Shown here piece by piece: positions 56,150 through 64,000 of a stretch of DNA of 64,000 bases. The DNA comes from Brucepastera parasyntrophica. Lineage in GTDB: Bacteria > Spirochaetota > Spirochaetia > Treponematales > Treponemataceae. The first letter of the stretch is position 1; each line of letters starts with the position of its first letter. The position numbers were made by a program, and so were the translations under genes. The notes under the pieces are model-generated. The model was not told where the DNA came from and made no database searches. It worked only from the letters and a program-made list of their open reading frames with translations. The stretch spans positions 800,501 through 864,500 of the forward strand of contig NZ_CP084606.1 of the NCBI RefSeq assembly GCF_022376835.1. Direction: 5' to 3'.

Positions 56150-56860
56150 CTAATACCGGTTACGGTGTACCTTCCGGGCATCATAAAAACTGACGCTGGC
56201 GGAACTGACTGCGTCCGATGCCGGATATCCCAGGGCAATCATCATGTGGGGAATGACCGTATCGGGAAGACTAGCTGCCCGGGCGACGGCCCGGATTCTT
56301 TTTTCCTGGGGAGCAACGCTCATGGCGACGCTGGACAGCCCAAGTTCAGCTGCCCGGACAAGGATAGCCTGAACAGCAATGCCGGAATCGAATTCCAGAA
56401 GTTCGGGATAACGGGCCGCGGAAGTATCTTCCGCTATTACAATAAGGAGGGGTGCCGAAGAAAGGGCCTGGGCATAGGGATGTCCGGCCTGAATTGCCTT
56501 CATCACAGAATGGTCGGTAATAATGATAAATTCCCAGGCCCGCTGATTTCCCCCGGTGGGAGACGCGAAGGCAGCCCGGAGCAGGTCCTCAATCCGGGCC
56601 TCCGTTACCGGAGTTTGGGCAAAGGCACGGGCAGTTGTCCTGGCAAAAATGCTGCTGGGCTGAGCGTCGCCGGCAGCAGAATTCGTTCCTGGCCGGAGCA
56701 TTTCCGCTTGTTCACCGGAAGAAATGCTTTCACTGGCGCCGCTCATAGTATCAGGCGCGGAAGAGGCCGGTTCACTGTTTCCCTGAGCGCAGAACGGAAC
56801 AGCTGCCAGAAGAAAGAGTACTGCGCCTATAATGATTTTCAGTCTTTGCATTTCAGCCAT
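56150..56860 (-). CDS. Nitroreductase-family protein with N-terminal signal peptide
   Basis: 236 residues. A signal or anchor (about 6-26, ending VPFCAQG) and a low-complexity Ser/Ala/Glu linker (about 28-70) precede a compact FMN-dependent nitroreductase domain: AFASPTGGNQRAWEFIII, DSGIAVQAILVRAAELGLSSV, ALGYP. FMN enzymes are normally cytoplasmic, so export would be unusual; VPFC is at best a poor lipobox. The gene starts 9 bases after apt and converges on the MATE-kinase gene. The reaction is unknown. Confidence 0.75.
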   Translation of the reverse strand: MAEMQRLKIIIGAVLFLLAAVPFCAQGNSEPASSAPDTMSGASESISSGEQAEMLRPGTNSAAGDAQPSSIFARTTARAFAQTPVTEARIEDLLRAAFASPTGGNQRAWEFIIITDHSVMKAIQAGHPYAQALSSAPLLIVIAEDTSAARYPELLEFDSGIAVQAILVRAAELGLSSVAMSVAPQEKRIRAVARAASLPDTVIPHMMIALGYPASDAVSSASVSFYDARKVHRNRY

Positions 56861-56869
56861 TTGTCTTGA

Positions 56870-57402
56870 TTATTCACTCGTATAATCAATCAGAGTTTTT
56901 ATCGGGACATCTCCAAGCGCCTCGGCATACTTCAAAAAAGGCAGGCCGACAACACCAAAAAATCCGATAACATTTGCCCCGCCCTGCTCAAGTACATTCT
57001 GGGCCGCATACAGGGTTCCCCGGTAGCAATAAGGTCATCCATGACAAGAATACGCTGTCCCGGAGAAACATCAGCCTGGTGTACTTCGATTTCCGCTGCT
57101 CCGTATTCCAGTTCATATTTGCAGACATACGTTTTTCCCGGAAGCTTGCCTTTTTTTCTGATCAGAATAAGAGGTATTCCCTGGCGTTCCGCAAAAGGCG
57201 CGGCAAAAACAAAGCCCCTCGCTTCTATTGCAGCAATAGCATCAATTTTTTCATCTTTATACAGTTCAATCATCCTGTCTATGCAATAGCGGAAAGCAGG
57301 AGGATATACAAGGATTCCTGTCACATCATAGAATAAAACACCCGGCTTCGGAAAATCAGGAATTTTCCTGATCGCCTCATCAAGAGAAAAATTTTCATTC
57401 AT
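56870..57402 (-). CDS. apt: Adenine phosphoribosyltransferase (frameshifted)
   Basis: About 177 residues when restored; salvages adenine to AMP with PRPP. IPDFPKPGVLFYDVTGIL at the N-terminus, AIEARGFVFAAPFAERQGIP and IRKKGKLPG are typical Apt. The PRPP loop is broken as read (LIATGEPC). One G added to the run at 57018-57021 gives DDLIATGGTLYAAQNVLEQGGANVIGFF in the expected frame (quoted in parts), ending DYTSE at 56870. It sits between tsaD and the nitroreductase gene. Confidence 0.92.
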
Positions 57403-57434
57403 ATTGGAAAGTGTAATATATCAAAATGCACAAG

Positions 57435-58460
57435 TCAACAAGCGGGGGTGCGGCCCAGCCGGCGGAAGCCCTGGACCCGGGCGCAGGCATTCGAAGACAG
57501 CGGGCTTGCTTTTCCGCTTGAAAGGTACCGGAACCCGAGACCCGCTATCATTGCACCATTATCCGTACACAGTTTGAGGGGAGGAAAAATACAGTTCAGA
57601 TCACTCCGTTCCGCGAGGCGTTCGCGGAGGCGGGAATTTGCTGCCACGCCGCCGCCTGCTACAACTGTAGTAAGGCCCGTATCTTCAATGGCTCTGAACA
57701 GCCGGGACAGGAGTATCTCAATGGCCGTTTCCTGGAAGGAGGCCGCAATGTTTTCCGGCGTCCTGGGAAAATCAGGGTTCCAGAACTGGTCTATCTGATT
57801 AATGACGGCAGTCTTTAATCCGGAATATGAAACATCATACCGGTGTCCTTCCTTGTTTATTTTCGGAAGGGGAAACTTTGCCGCGCGGGGGTCTCCGTTT
57901 TTTGCAAGTTTATCAATAATAACTCCGCCCGGATAACCGAAATTGTAGAATTTTGCGACCTTATCAAAGGCTTCTCCGGCAGCGTCATCCATTGTTGTTC
58001 CCAGAATTTCTATATCGTCAAAATCTGAAACTTTACAGATAATAGAGTGTCCGCCGGAAACGAGAAGACCAAGATAGGGATACCGGATATCCTGTACGAG
58101 ATGGGCCGCATAGAGATGGCCCAGCATATGATTAACGGCAGCAAAGGGTTTGCCTGTTGCCCATGCAAGTGTTTTCGCAAAGGTAAGACCGACAAGCAGG
58201 GAACCCATAAGCCCGGGGCAATTGGTCGCAGCGATGCCGTCGATTTCATTCATGCTTATTGACGCTTCGGACAGGGCCTGCCGCACAACAGGCAAAATCC
58301 ATTCGGTGTGCTTGCGGCTCGCAATTTCCGGCACAACACCGTTATACACGGCGTGAAAAGGTATCTGTGTGGCAATCACATTACTGAGTATTGTCCTGCC
58401 GTCTTCAACGACTGCAGCGGCAGTTTCGTCACAGGAGCTTTCGATTCCAAGGATTTTCAT
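57435..58460 (-). CDS. tsaD: tRNA N6-adenosine threonylcarbamoyltransferase TsaD
   Basis: 341 residues. With TsaB and TsaE it installs t6A37 in ANN-reading tRNAs. MKILGIESSCDETAAAVVEDG is the family start, HMLGHLYAAH the metal-binding HxxxH motif, and VVAGGGVAANSRLRE a nucleotide-binding segment. The ATG overlaps the stop of the YibQ-type gene (ATGA), so the two are translationally coupled. Intact and full length. Confidence 0.96.
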   Translation of the reverse strand: MKILGIESSCDETAAAVVEDGRTILSNVIATQIPFHAVYNGVVPEIASRKHTEWILPVVRQALSEASISMNEIDGIAATNCPGLMGSLLVGLTFAKTLAWATGKPFAAVNHMLGHLYAAHLVQDIRYPYLGLLVSGGHSIICKVSDFDDIEILGTTMDDAAGEAFDKVAKFYNFGYPGGVIIDKLAKNGDPRAAKFPLPKINKEGHRYDVSYSGLKTAVINQIDQFWNPDFPRTPENIAASFQETAIEILLSRLFRAIEDTGLTTVVAGGGVAANSRLRERLAERSDLNCIFPPLKLCTDNGAMIAGLGFRYLSSGKASPLSSNACARVQGFRRLGRTPAC

Positions 58461-59571
58461 TCGTCAAAGGATTCTTTCACTGCAATATCGGCAACGGTGG
58501 AAAGAGAAAAACCCTGGCTGACAAGCTCGGGATACATTTCATTAAGCGTTTCCGCAAGCTGATTTGACCAGATATGGCCTATCATTATTGCCGATCCATT
58601 TTTTCCCGCTATTTTCAGACCACTGTTGATCGCTTCAATTATATCTTTTTTTCCTGGCTGTTATCCAGGAATACAGAACGTTCCCAAATAGTCATGTTTT
58701 TCTCCCTCGCAATAGCCGGAGCCGCAGTATTTGCCGTTGTCCTGGAATCAAGAAAAAATATTCCCTCTTCCCGGACCAATTCAAGAACCGCATCCATAGC
58801 ATCCCAATCCGCGGTAATGAGCGAACCTTCATGATTATTCATGCCGGCGACAGGTCCGACTTCCCGGATATTTTTCCGTATTATCTCTTTTATTTCAGCC
58901 CGCGTCATCCCGGGCATAATCGCGCCCGGGCCGGGATCGAACGAGAGATTTTCCGCCTGCATGGGCTGATGCAAAATCAACTCCTTTCCGGCGGCCCGGA
59001 TCCGGTCGGCAGCTTCTTTAGAATACTGCAAACCGGGCAAAACAGCAATAGTACAGGGAAAGGGCAGGTCCAGAAACGGCTGGAGCTGGTTCAGATTATG
59101 TCCGGCATCGTCAAATACAAAAACCAGGGTCCCTGAAGATTTCCGCGGCACAGGCGGCAGCGGCTTTTCGGGAGGGGCGGCGGGAACAGCGGGCCGGGAC
59201 GGAATTTCGGGAAGAATTTCAGGAGGTTTTTCCGGGACAGTTTCAGTTACCGGAGGTTTATTTTCTCCGGCAACCGGAGCGTTTTCAGTAATAAGCGGAG
59301 GTTCATTTCCGGAGGGATCTGAAACACCTGAAATAAGAACTTTTCCGAGGAAAAGAAGTACGGAAAAAGCAAATACTGCACCCAGCAATATCAGATTGAT
59401 TCTGATTCTGTCTTTCAGTCCTTTTGTTTTTTTGTTTGGGGCCTTTTTTTTAGGTGCTGTTCCCTGTGTATTTTTCTTCGGGGACTTTCCGGAACTCCGC
59501 GCGGCGGTCCTTTTTGGGGATTTGGGCGTGCCGGTTCCCGAAGGTTTTTTCCTGTTTCCGTTCTCCATCAT
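58457..59571 (-). CDS. Divergent polysaccharide deacetylase, YibQ-type (frameshifted)
   Basis: About 371 residues. A lysine/proline-rich cytoplasmic start, one membrane helix (about 56-76), a proline-rich spacer (to about 145) and the extracytoplasmic divergent deacetylase domain: LVFVFDDAGHNLNQL, LPFPCTIAVLPGLQYS, LHQPMQAE, MNNHEGSLITAD. As read, it stops after NSQEKKI. One T added to the run at 58646-58652 gives EKKDIIEAINSGLKIAGKNG and a family-like end through IMIGHIWSNQL to KESFDE. Homologues accompany murein-hydrolase systems such as EnvC, but the activity is uncertain. The C-terminus overlaps tsaD. Confidence 0.85.
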
Positions 59572-59614
59572 GTATCAGGATAAAGAGAGTCCGTTCACGT
59601 GTCAACAGAAAAGA

Positions 59615-59644
59615 GGCAGGCAGGACCGCGTCATCCTGCCTGCC
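59615..59644 (-). terminator. Terminator after the sigma factor gene
   Basis: Minus strand: GGCAGGCAGGA, an 8-base loop, TCCTGCCTGCC, then TCTTTTCTG. A perfect 11-base-pair stem with a modest T-tract. Confidence 0.75.
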
Positions 59645-59678
59645 AGAGCGAGCAAGGAGATTTTTTAATTATATTTAT

Positions 59679-60512
59679 TCAGCTGTATAATACTTCCTTC
59701 ATTCCTTCAGAGTTTTTTCTGAGTTTTCTTAAAGCCCGCAGTTCAATCTGGCGGACAGTTTCAGCCGATACGCCATACCTGTTGCCCAGCATTTTGAATG
59801 TATATGTTTTTCTATCATCCGTCAGGTTGTACCGCTTATCAAGGACTTCACGTTCGCGTTTTTTTAATGTATCCAGCATCTCTTTCATACATACTTTTGT
59901 ATACTTTTTCATAACAATCTCTTCCGGATTATAGGTCATATCCGGAATCATTTCGTTTAGAGTCGCTGAATCATCGTCATCGGCAGAAACATCAAGGCTC
60001 GCAACGTATTCAGCATTCTGGAGAATGTCTGAAACCTGACGTGCAGTCATTCCGGTTTCCGCCGCAATTTCCTCCATTGAAGGATACCTTGAGTTTTTCT
60101 GGTACAGAAGGTTTGAAACTCTTCTGATCCGGGCGGCAAGTTCTTCCCGCCGGAAAGGAAGCCGGATAAGCCGCCGTTTGTTCATAATAGCCCTGCTGAT
60201 TGACTGCTTGATCCACCAGCAGGCATATGTGGAAAAACGGACATTATATGACGCGTCATATTTTTGCGCTGCGGTTATTAAGCCGAGATTTCCTTCCTGA
60301 ATAATATCAAGCAGCGTAAAGCCGTCTATCTGATATTTTTTTGCAATATTTACAACCAGGCGGAGATTCGATTCAATCAGCTTTTTCTGAGCTGCTGCAT
60401 CGCCGTTTTTATTCCTGCGCGCGAGATCCAATTCCTCCTCAAAAGAAAGAAGCGGAAAGCGGCCTATATCTTTCAGATAGTCTGCAAGTTCATTATAATC
60501 ATACTTTACCAT
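59679..60512 (-). CDS. RNA polymerase sigma-70 family factor (group 2-like)
   Basis: 277 residues, short for a primary sigma factor and lacking region 1.1. Region 1.2 (YLKDIGRFPLLSFEEELDLA), region 2 (LLDIIQEGNLGLITAAQKYD, FSTYACWWIKQSISRAI), region 3 and region 4.2 (YGVSAETVRQIELRALRKLRK) are complete. It should recognise -10/-35 promoters close to the housekeeping type. RpoS-like use in stress or stationary phase is inferred from size only. The start is the ATG at 60512 with an AGGTG site; a longer start is not supported. Confidence 0.9.
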   Translation of the reverse strand: MVKYDYNELADYLKDIGRFPLLSFEEELDLARRNKNGDAAAQKKLIESNLRLVVNIAKKYQIDGFTLLDIIQEGNLGLITAAQKYDASYNVRFSTYACWWIKQSISRAIMNKRRLIRLPFRREELAARIRRVSNLLYQKNSRYPSMEEIAAETGMTARQVSDILQNAEYVASLDVSADDDDSATLNEMIPDMTYNPEEIVMKKYTKVCMKEMLDTLKKREREVLDKRYNLTDDRKTYTFKMLGNRYGVSAETVRQIELRALRKLRKNSEGMKEVLYS

Positions 60513-60918
60513 AAAATCACCTCGATATAATACAAGCAAAAAATGTGCCAACTGAGGCATTATGAATAAAAACCTGCATGATTTTGGGTATATCAACTAT
60601 TGGTATTCTTTATATTCAGAAAGATGCGCCCGGAGAAAAAAATACTTTTTTTGGGAAATAATGAAAAAAGCCAAAGAAAGCCTGTCAAGTTTGTTTTTTA
60701 ATTATTACTAAATCATTATTATACAATGATTTAAAATGTATTTATGGATAGCCGGAAAACAGCATGCTTTGCCGGCGGAAAAGGGTACGTTTTTTTTGCC
60801 TGCAGATGAATTTGTCAGCCGGGAAACAAACTGCGTACTATCAGCTTAATTTCAAAAAAATATATTTGAAGTGCCTGTTTTCAGGAACAAAAAAATACCC
60901 GAAAAAATGTATCTTTTT
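60513..60918. other. Gap upstream of the sigma factor gene
   Basis: No gene. It holds a 9-base-pair inverted repeat at 60709-60733 (TAAATCATT, 7-base gap, AATGATTTA) that could be an operator for the sigma gene. The kamA terminator lies at its right edge. Confidence 0.5.
60709..60733. promoter_or_regulatory. AT-rich inverted repeat
   Basis: TAAATCATT and AATGATTTA separated by 7 bases, perfect arms, about 200 bases before the sigma factor start. Confidence 0.4.
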
Positions 60919-60933
60919 TTATACAGAATCGGG
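60888..60933 (-). terminator. Terminator overlapping the kamA stop codon
   Basis: Minus strand: ACCCGA with TCGGGT enclosing an inner GTAT/ATAC pairing, then TTTTTTT. The kamA stop lies in the 5' part of the stem-loop. Confidence 0.65.
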
Positions 60934-61962
60934 TTTATAGGTGTATACTTTTCCATCAATTCCTGCGGCGGACAGGAAACCTCCGGTTTTATCATATAAA
61001 ACCGACGCCGAGAGTGCGGGAACGGATAAGGGAAATTTTCCGCCGCCGTCCGGCAGATCAACTGCAAAAACAGGAAGAGACAGTCCTGACAGCTGCTGCC
61101 GCAGTTCTTTCCATATATTTATTCCCTGTTCCAGAGGAACCCGGAAATGGGAAGTGCCTGGGGCAAGATCGCACTGGAAAAGGTATCCCGGTTTTATTCC
61201 GAGGCAGACCAGTTCATGGAAAAGTGAGGAAAGGATTTCCGGAGTATCATTGATTTCCCGGAGGAGTACTGTCTGGCTCTGCATGGGAATTCCGGAATCG
61301 CGTATTGCAGCCAGGCATTTTCTCTGTTCCTCGCCAAGCTCGGCGGGATGATTGATATGGGGGATGACCCACAGCGGACGGAGTGAACGGAAAAAGGAAA
61401 GTATTTTCCGGGAGAATAATCCGGGAGCAAAAACAGGAGCCCTTGTTCCTATGCGGATCAAAATATCGGTTCTGGCCTCTCTTATTTTTTCTAAAAACCC
61501 TGCAAGCTGTTTATACGGAGCGCTTAACGGATCCCCGCCGGATACAAGAATTTCCCGGACTTCCGGGTGCTGTTCAAGATATCCGCATACTTTTTCAAGT
61601 TCATCATTACTGATAAACCCGAAAGAGCGGGATGTATATGTCCGCCGGAAACAGTACCGGCAATATCCCAGGCACTGGCCGGTTACAAGAAGCAATACGC
61701 GGTTTTTATACTGGTGAACAAGACGGGGCGTAATGCAATAGCGGGATTCGCCGAGAGGGTCCGCCGTTTCTGCGGGAGAAATAAGGTGTTCGTTTTCCGA
61801 CGGTTCAACCTGTTTCCGCAGGGCCTCTCTGTCCGCCGGGGATGCGGCCAGGTCTATCAGTTTTTTAAAGGCTGGAGAAACCAGAAAAGGAAGATCAGCA
61901 GGATTGTTCCCATCTACTCTGGTTTTTCTCCAGTCATATGAAAGAGGATCATGTTCTGTCAT
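60919..61962 (-). CDS. KamA-family radical SAM aminomutase (lysine 2,3-aminomutase / EpmB-like)
   Basis: 347 residues. Radical SAM and PLP enzyme that moves an amino group on lysine. The cluster motif is CLGYCRYCFRRTY (CxxxCxxC). ILVSGGDPLSAPY, HINHPAELGE and GTSHFRVPLEQG follow, and the PLP lysine is in DLPDGGGKFPLSVP. The length fits EpmB (EF-P lysine modification) better than catabolic KamA, but no epmA or efp is in view to decide. The ATG at 61962 lies 2 bases after the stop of the M20 peptidase gene, so the two are co-transcribed. Confidence 0.85.
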   Translation of the reverse strand: MTEHDPLSYDWRKTRVDGNNPADLPFLVSPAFKKLIDLAASPADREALRKQVEPSENEHLISPAETADPLGESRYCITPRLVHQYKNRVLLLVTGQCLGYCRYCFRRTYTSRSFGFISNDELEKVCGYLEQHPEVREILVSGGDPLSAPYKQLAGFLEKIREARTDILIRIGTRAPVFAPGLFSRKILSFFRSLRPLWVIPHINHPAELGEEQRKCLAAIRDSGIPMQSQTVLLREINDTPEILSSLFHELVCLGIKPGYLFQCDLAPGTSHFRVPLEQGINIWKELRQQLSGLSLPVFAVDLPDGGGKFPLSVPALSASVLYDKTGGFLSAAGIDGKVYTYKPDSV

Positions 61963-61964
61963 TG

Positions 61965-63191
61965 TCAGGTTTCGGCGCAAAGGGAGGCCATAACGCAGGC
62001 TTCCATGACCATATTTTCTACAAGACAGCATTCATCGGGCTGGTGGGCTGTTTCTTCCATGCGGCTCCAGACGACCGCATTATAACCGGCATTCCTGAGA
62101 TAGGCGCCGACAGTGCCGCCGCCGACTCCAATGGGGCGGGCCGTGACACCGAGAATATCCGAAATAGCCTCAGCCAGTTTTTTAACGACCGGCGCATCCT
62201 CGGGCGTAGCTCGGGATTCAACGGCCTGTTCTTCAGTCCAGTTTATTGTTACACCGTGCTTTTTTTCAGTCTCCCTGATAATTCCTGTCATTTCAGCGCG
62301 GACTTCCTCCAGGGTATAAGACGGGAGAATCCTGCAATCCATGTAGAAAACGTCTTCGCCGGGAATAGTATTGATATTCGGAACATTGGCTTCTTTTTTT
62401 GTCGGCTGGAAGGTTGAACGGTCCGGTTCAAACAGCGGATCGCGGCGGTCAAAGACCGATTCCAGGTTATTAAGACGCAGCGCGAGATCACAGGCGGCAA
62501 GATGGGCATTTATTCCTTCATCCGGGCGGGATCCGTGGGTCTGTTTTCCCTGTGTTTTAATCCGGAGCCACAAAAGGTTTTTTTCCGCAATTTCAATCGT
62601 TTCTCCCAGAGGATCGCCGCCGTCCGGGATAATTATGAGATCGGAGGGTTTGAATATAGTATGTTCACGCAGAATATACTGAATCCCGTATGCGGACCCG
62701 ACTTCTTCATCCGCAATAAAAAGAAGTTTGATAGTATGGGCAGGCCTGGTTCCTGTTTTTATAAATGACAGGGCGGCAAAGACAGAAGCGACGAGTCCCT
62801 GCTGGTTATCTTCTACTCCGCGGCCGATAAGCATTCCGTCCCGTTCGGTCACTGTCCACGGGTCTGACGTCCATTTTTCAAGATCGCCCGGCGGGACAAC
62901 ATCAAGGTGCGACATAAACCATATACGGGTGCTGTCATCAACACCGGGGACTGTAACAACCAGATTTGGCCGTATACCTGATGGAACGCGGCGGTCAGGC
63001 GCATCGTACCGTTCAAAATCGGTAAACCCGATTTCGCGGAGCGTACGGATCAGGGCCTCGCATTTTGCAAGCTCCCCTTCTCCGCCCGATTCCGGCGCCA
63101 TTGCCGGTATTGCGGTAAGCAGTTTTTGCATGGATATCATGCCGGGGACCTGCTCCCTGATGAATGAAGTCAGTGTTTCTGATGTTTTCAT
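61965..63191 (-). CDS. M20-family metallopeptidase (dipeptidase/deacylase type)
   Basis: 408 residues, di-zinc hydrolase of the ArgE/DapE/carboxypeptidase-like group. Metal ligands: MSHLDVVP, GRGVEDNQQG, ADEEVGSAYG and the C-terminal HQPDE. The dimerisation lid is the central part (about 190-300). The ATG at 63191 has TAGGAG upstream. Copy C of the two-hairpin repeat lies 16 bases before it, in the same direction. It is followed closely by kamA. The substrate could be a dipeptide or an N-acyl amino acid. Confidence 0.88.
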   Translation of the reverse strand: MKTSETLTSFIREQVPGMISMQKLLTAIPAMAPESGGEGELAKCEALIRTLREIGFTDFERYDAPDRRVPSGIRPNLVVTVPGVDDSTRIWFMSHLDVVPPGDLEKWTSDPWTVTERDGMLIGRGVEDNQQGLVASVFAALSFIKTGTRPAHTIKLLFIADEEVGSAYGIQYILREHTIFKPSDLIIIPDGGDPLGETIEIAEKNLLWLRIKTQGKQTHGSRPDEGINAHLAACDLALRLNNLESVFDRRDPLFEPDRSTFQPTKKEANVPNINTIPGEDVFYMDCRILPSYTLEEVRAEMTGIIRETEKKHGVTINWTEEQAVESRATPEDAPVVKKLAEAISDILGVTARPIGVGGGTVGAYLRNAGYNAVVWSRMEETAHQPDECCLVENMVMEACVMASLCAET

Positions 63192-63207
63192 TTTATACTC
63201 CTATAAA

Positions 63208-63268
63208 AAGTCAACTGGAAAGTTGACTTACAATCGGCAATTGTCAAATAATTTAAATTATTTGACTA
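63208..63268 (-). repeat. Two-hairpin intergenic repeat, copy C (inverted, variant second hairpin)
   Basis: On the minus strand, hairpin 1 is the perfect palindrome with arms GTCAAATAATTT/AAATTATTTGAC (63243-63266). The linker reads GCCGATTGTAAGT. Hairpin 2 is AAGTCAACT with AGTTGACTT (63208-63229). Hairpin 2 differs in sequence from copies A and B but still pairs. Hairpin 1 overlaps the galE stop codon. Confidence 0.65.
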
Positions 63269-64000
63269 TAAAACTCCCGGAGACGAGTATTTTTGATATA
63301 CATTCCATGTTGACCCGATAAGGGTATTTATGTCGGAATAAACGGGTTTCCAGCCGAGCAGTTTCTCTGCCAGAGCAGAAGACGCATAAGATTCGGGAGG
63401 ATCTCCGGGACGGCGGGGAGCATACCGCGCGGGTATGTCTTTTCCGGTTACGCGCCTTGCAGCTTCAACCATTTCAGTTACGGTAATGCCCTTTTCCGTA
63501 CCCAGATTGACAGTCAGGCTTTCCTTTTTTTGCTGATATATTCGAGCGCCTTAACATGGGCGTCAGCCAGATCGGTGACATGGACATAATCACGGATACA
63601 GGTCCCGTCGCGGGTATCATAGTCATTTCCGAATATCTGCAGTTCCTTACGCCATCCCGAGGCAACTTCCATAATAATGGGAAGGAGGTTTTCGGGATTC
63701 CGCTCAAGCCCTATTATATCACCGTCAGGATCATATCCGACCGCATTAAAATACCGTAACGCGGCAAATTTAAGTTTTTTGGTTATATCATACCATTTCA
63801 GCATCTGTTCTATTTCAAGTTTAGTAAAGCCATAATAGCTCTCGGGATTCGGCGGATGATTTTCATCAATAGGAACATACCGGGGAGTTCCGAAAATTGC
63901 CGCGGAAGATGAAAAAACAATATTGGGACAATTCCAGGCGCAGGCCGCATTGAGAATATTGATTGTTCCCGAAATATTATTAATTGAATATTTTTCGGGA
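63266..64000 (-). CDS. galE: UDP-glucose 4-epimerase, 3' part (frameshifted, cut by window edge)
   Basis: Extended SDR that interconverts UDP-glucose and UDP-galactose. About 245 C-terminal residues are in the window; the N-terminus with the Rossmann loop lies beyond 64000. The active-site serines are in VFSSSAAIFG and the YxxxK is in YYGFTK. RYFNAVGYDPDG, GTCIRDYVHVTDLADAH and PRRPGDPPESYAS are GalE signatures. As read, it stops at 63514. One T added to the run at 63525-63531 joins EYISKK to KESLTVNLGTEKG. It ends at 63266, inside the repeat copy C. Confidence 0.9.

Overview
The window looks like chromosomal DNA of an anaerobic, treponeme-like spirochaete (inference; no rRNA gene is present to prove it). 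The clues are the ispE-spoVG-tRNA-Gln-rplY block, a DUF5312-like protein, spirochaete-style lipoproteins and a beta-barrel protein, a MAF/DUF115 motility-associated protein, an oxygen-independent class III ribonucleotide reductase (nrdD/nrdG), KamA-type radical SAM chemistry and an apparently O2-dependent Rieske oxygenase as an outlier. No phage, insertion sequence or CRISPR array was recognised.

Layout. 0.1-6.7 kb: accessory metabolism (Rieske protein, SLC13/ArsB-type permease, membrane-anchored hydrolase, beta-barrel protein, epimerase, TetR regulator). 7.2-10.6 kb: a large EndoQ-like/UvrD fusion. 10.6-14.6 kb: nrdD with its glycyl-radical tail as a separate gene, tandem NrdR-type boxes, DUF1697 and nrdG. 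14.9-24.3 kb: second hydrolase, dCache-GGDEF-EAL protein, a membrane protein, a divergent XRE/small-protein pair and a 17-repeat TPR-DUF2971 protein. 24.8-28.3 kb: two tRNAs, an exported PpiC/SurA-like chaperone and a MAF protein. 28.3-48.4 kb is almost all minus strand and housekeeping: lepA, an S1C lipoprotein protease, a TPR protein, ftsH and tilS; then rplY, tRNA-Gln, spoVG and ispE; then rsfS, an LCP protein, yqeK, nadD, obgE, rpmA, prp and rplU; then argS. 48.6-64 kb: a hydrolase, a LEA-type lipoprotein, pgeF with the DUF5312-like gene, two tRNAs, a MATE-kinase fusion behind an attenuator, nitroreductase/apt/tsaD/yibQ, a sigma factor, kamA, an M20 peptidase and a galE cut by the window edge.

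Fifteen protein genes, including ftsH and nadD, are broken at sixteen sites, and each site is restored by adding one base, almost always in a homopolymer. I read these as consensus under-calling of homopolymers and have annotated the restored genes across the breaks.

The most interesting undescribed structure is a roughly 60-82 bp intergenic element of two hairpins joined by a conserved CCGATTRTAAGT linker. It occurs three times (2761-2842, 53422-53503, 63208-63268), and its second hairpin keeps its pairing while changing sequence. Other points of note are the EndoQ-UvrD fusion, the detached NrdD glycyl-radical domain, the MATE-kinase fusion with a promoter-operator-attenuator leader, and an extremely acidic small protein.
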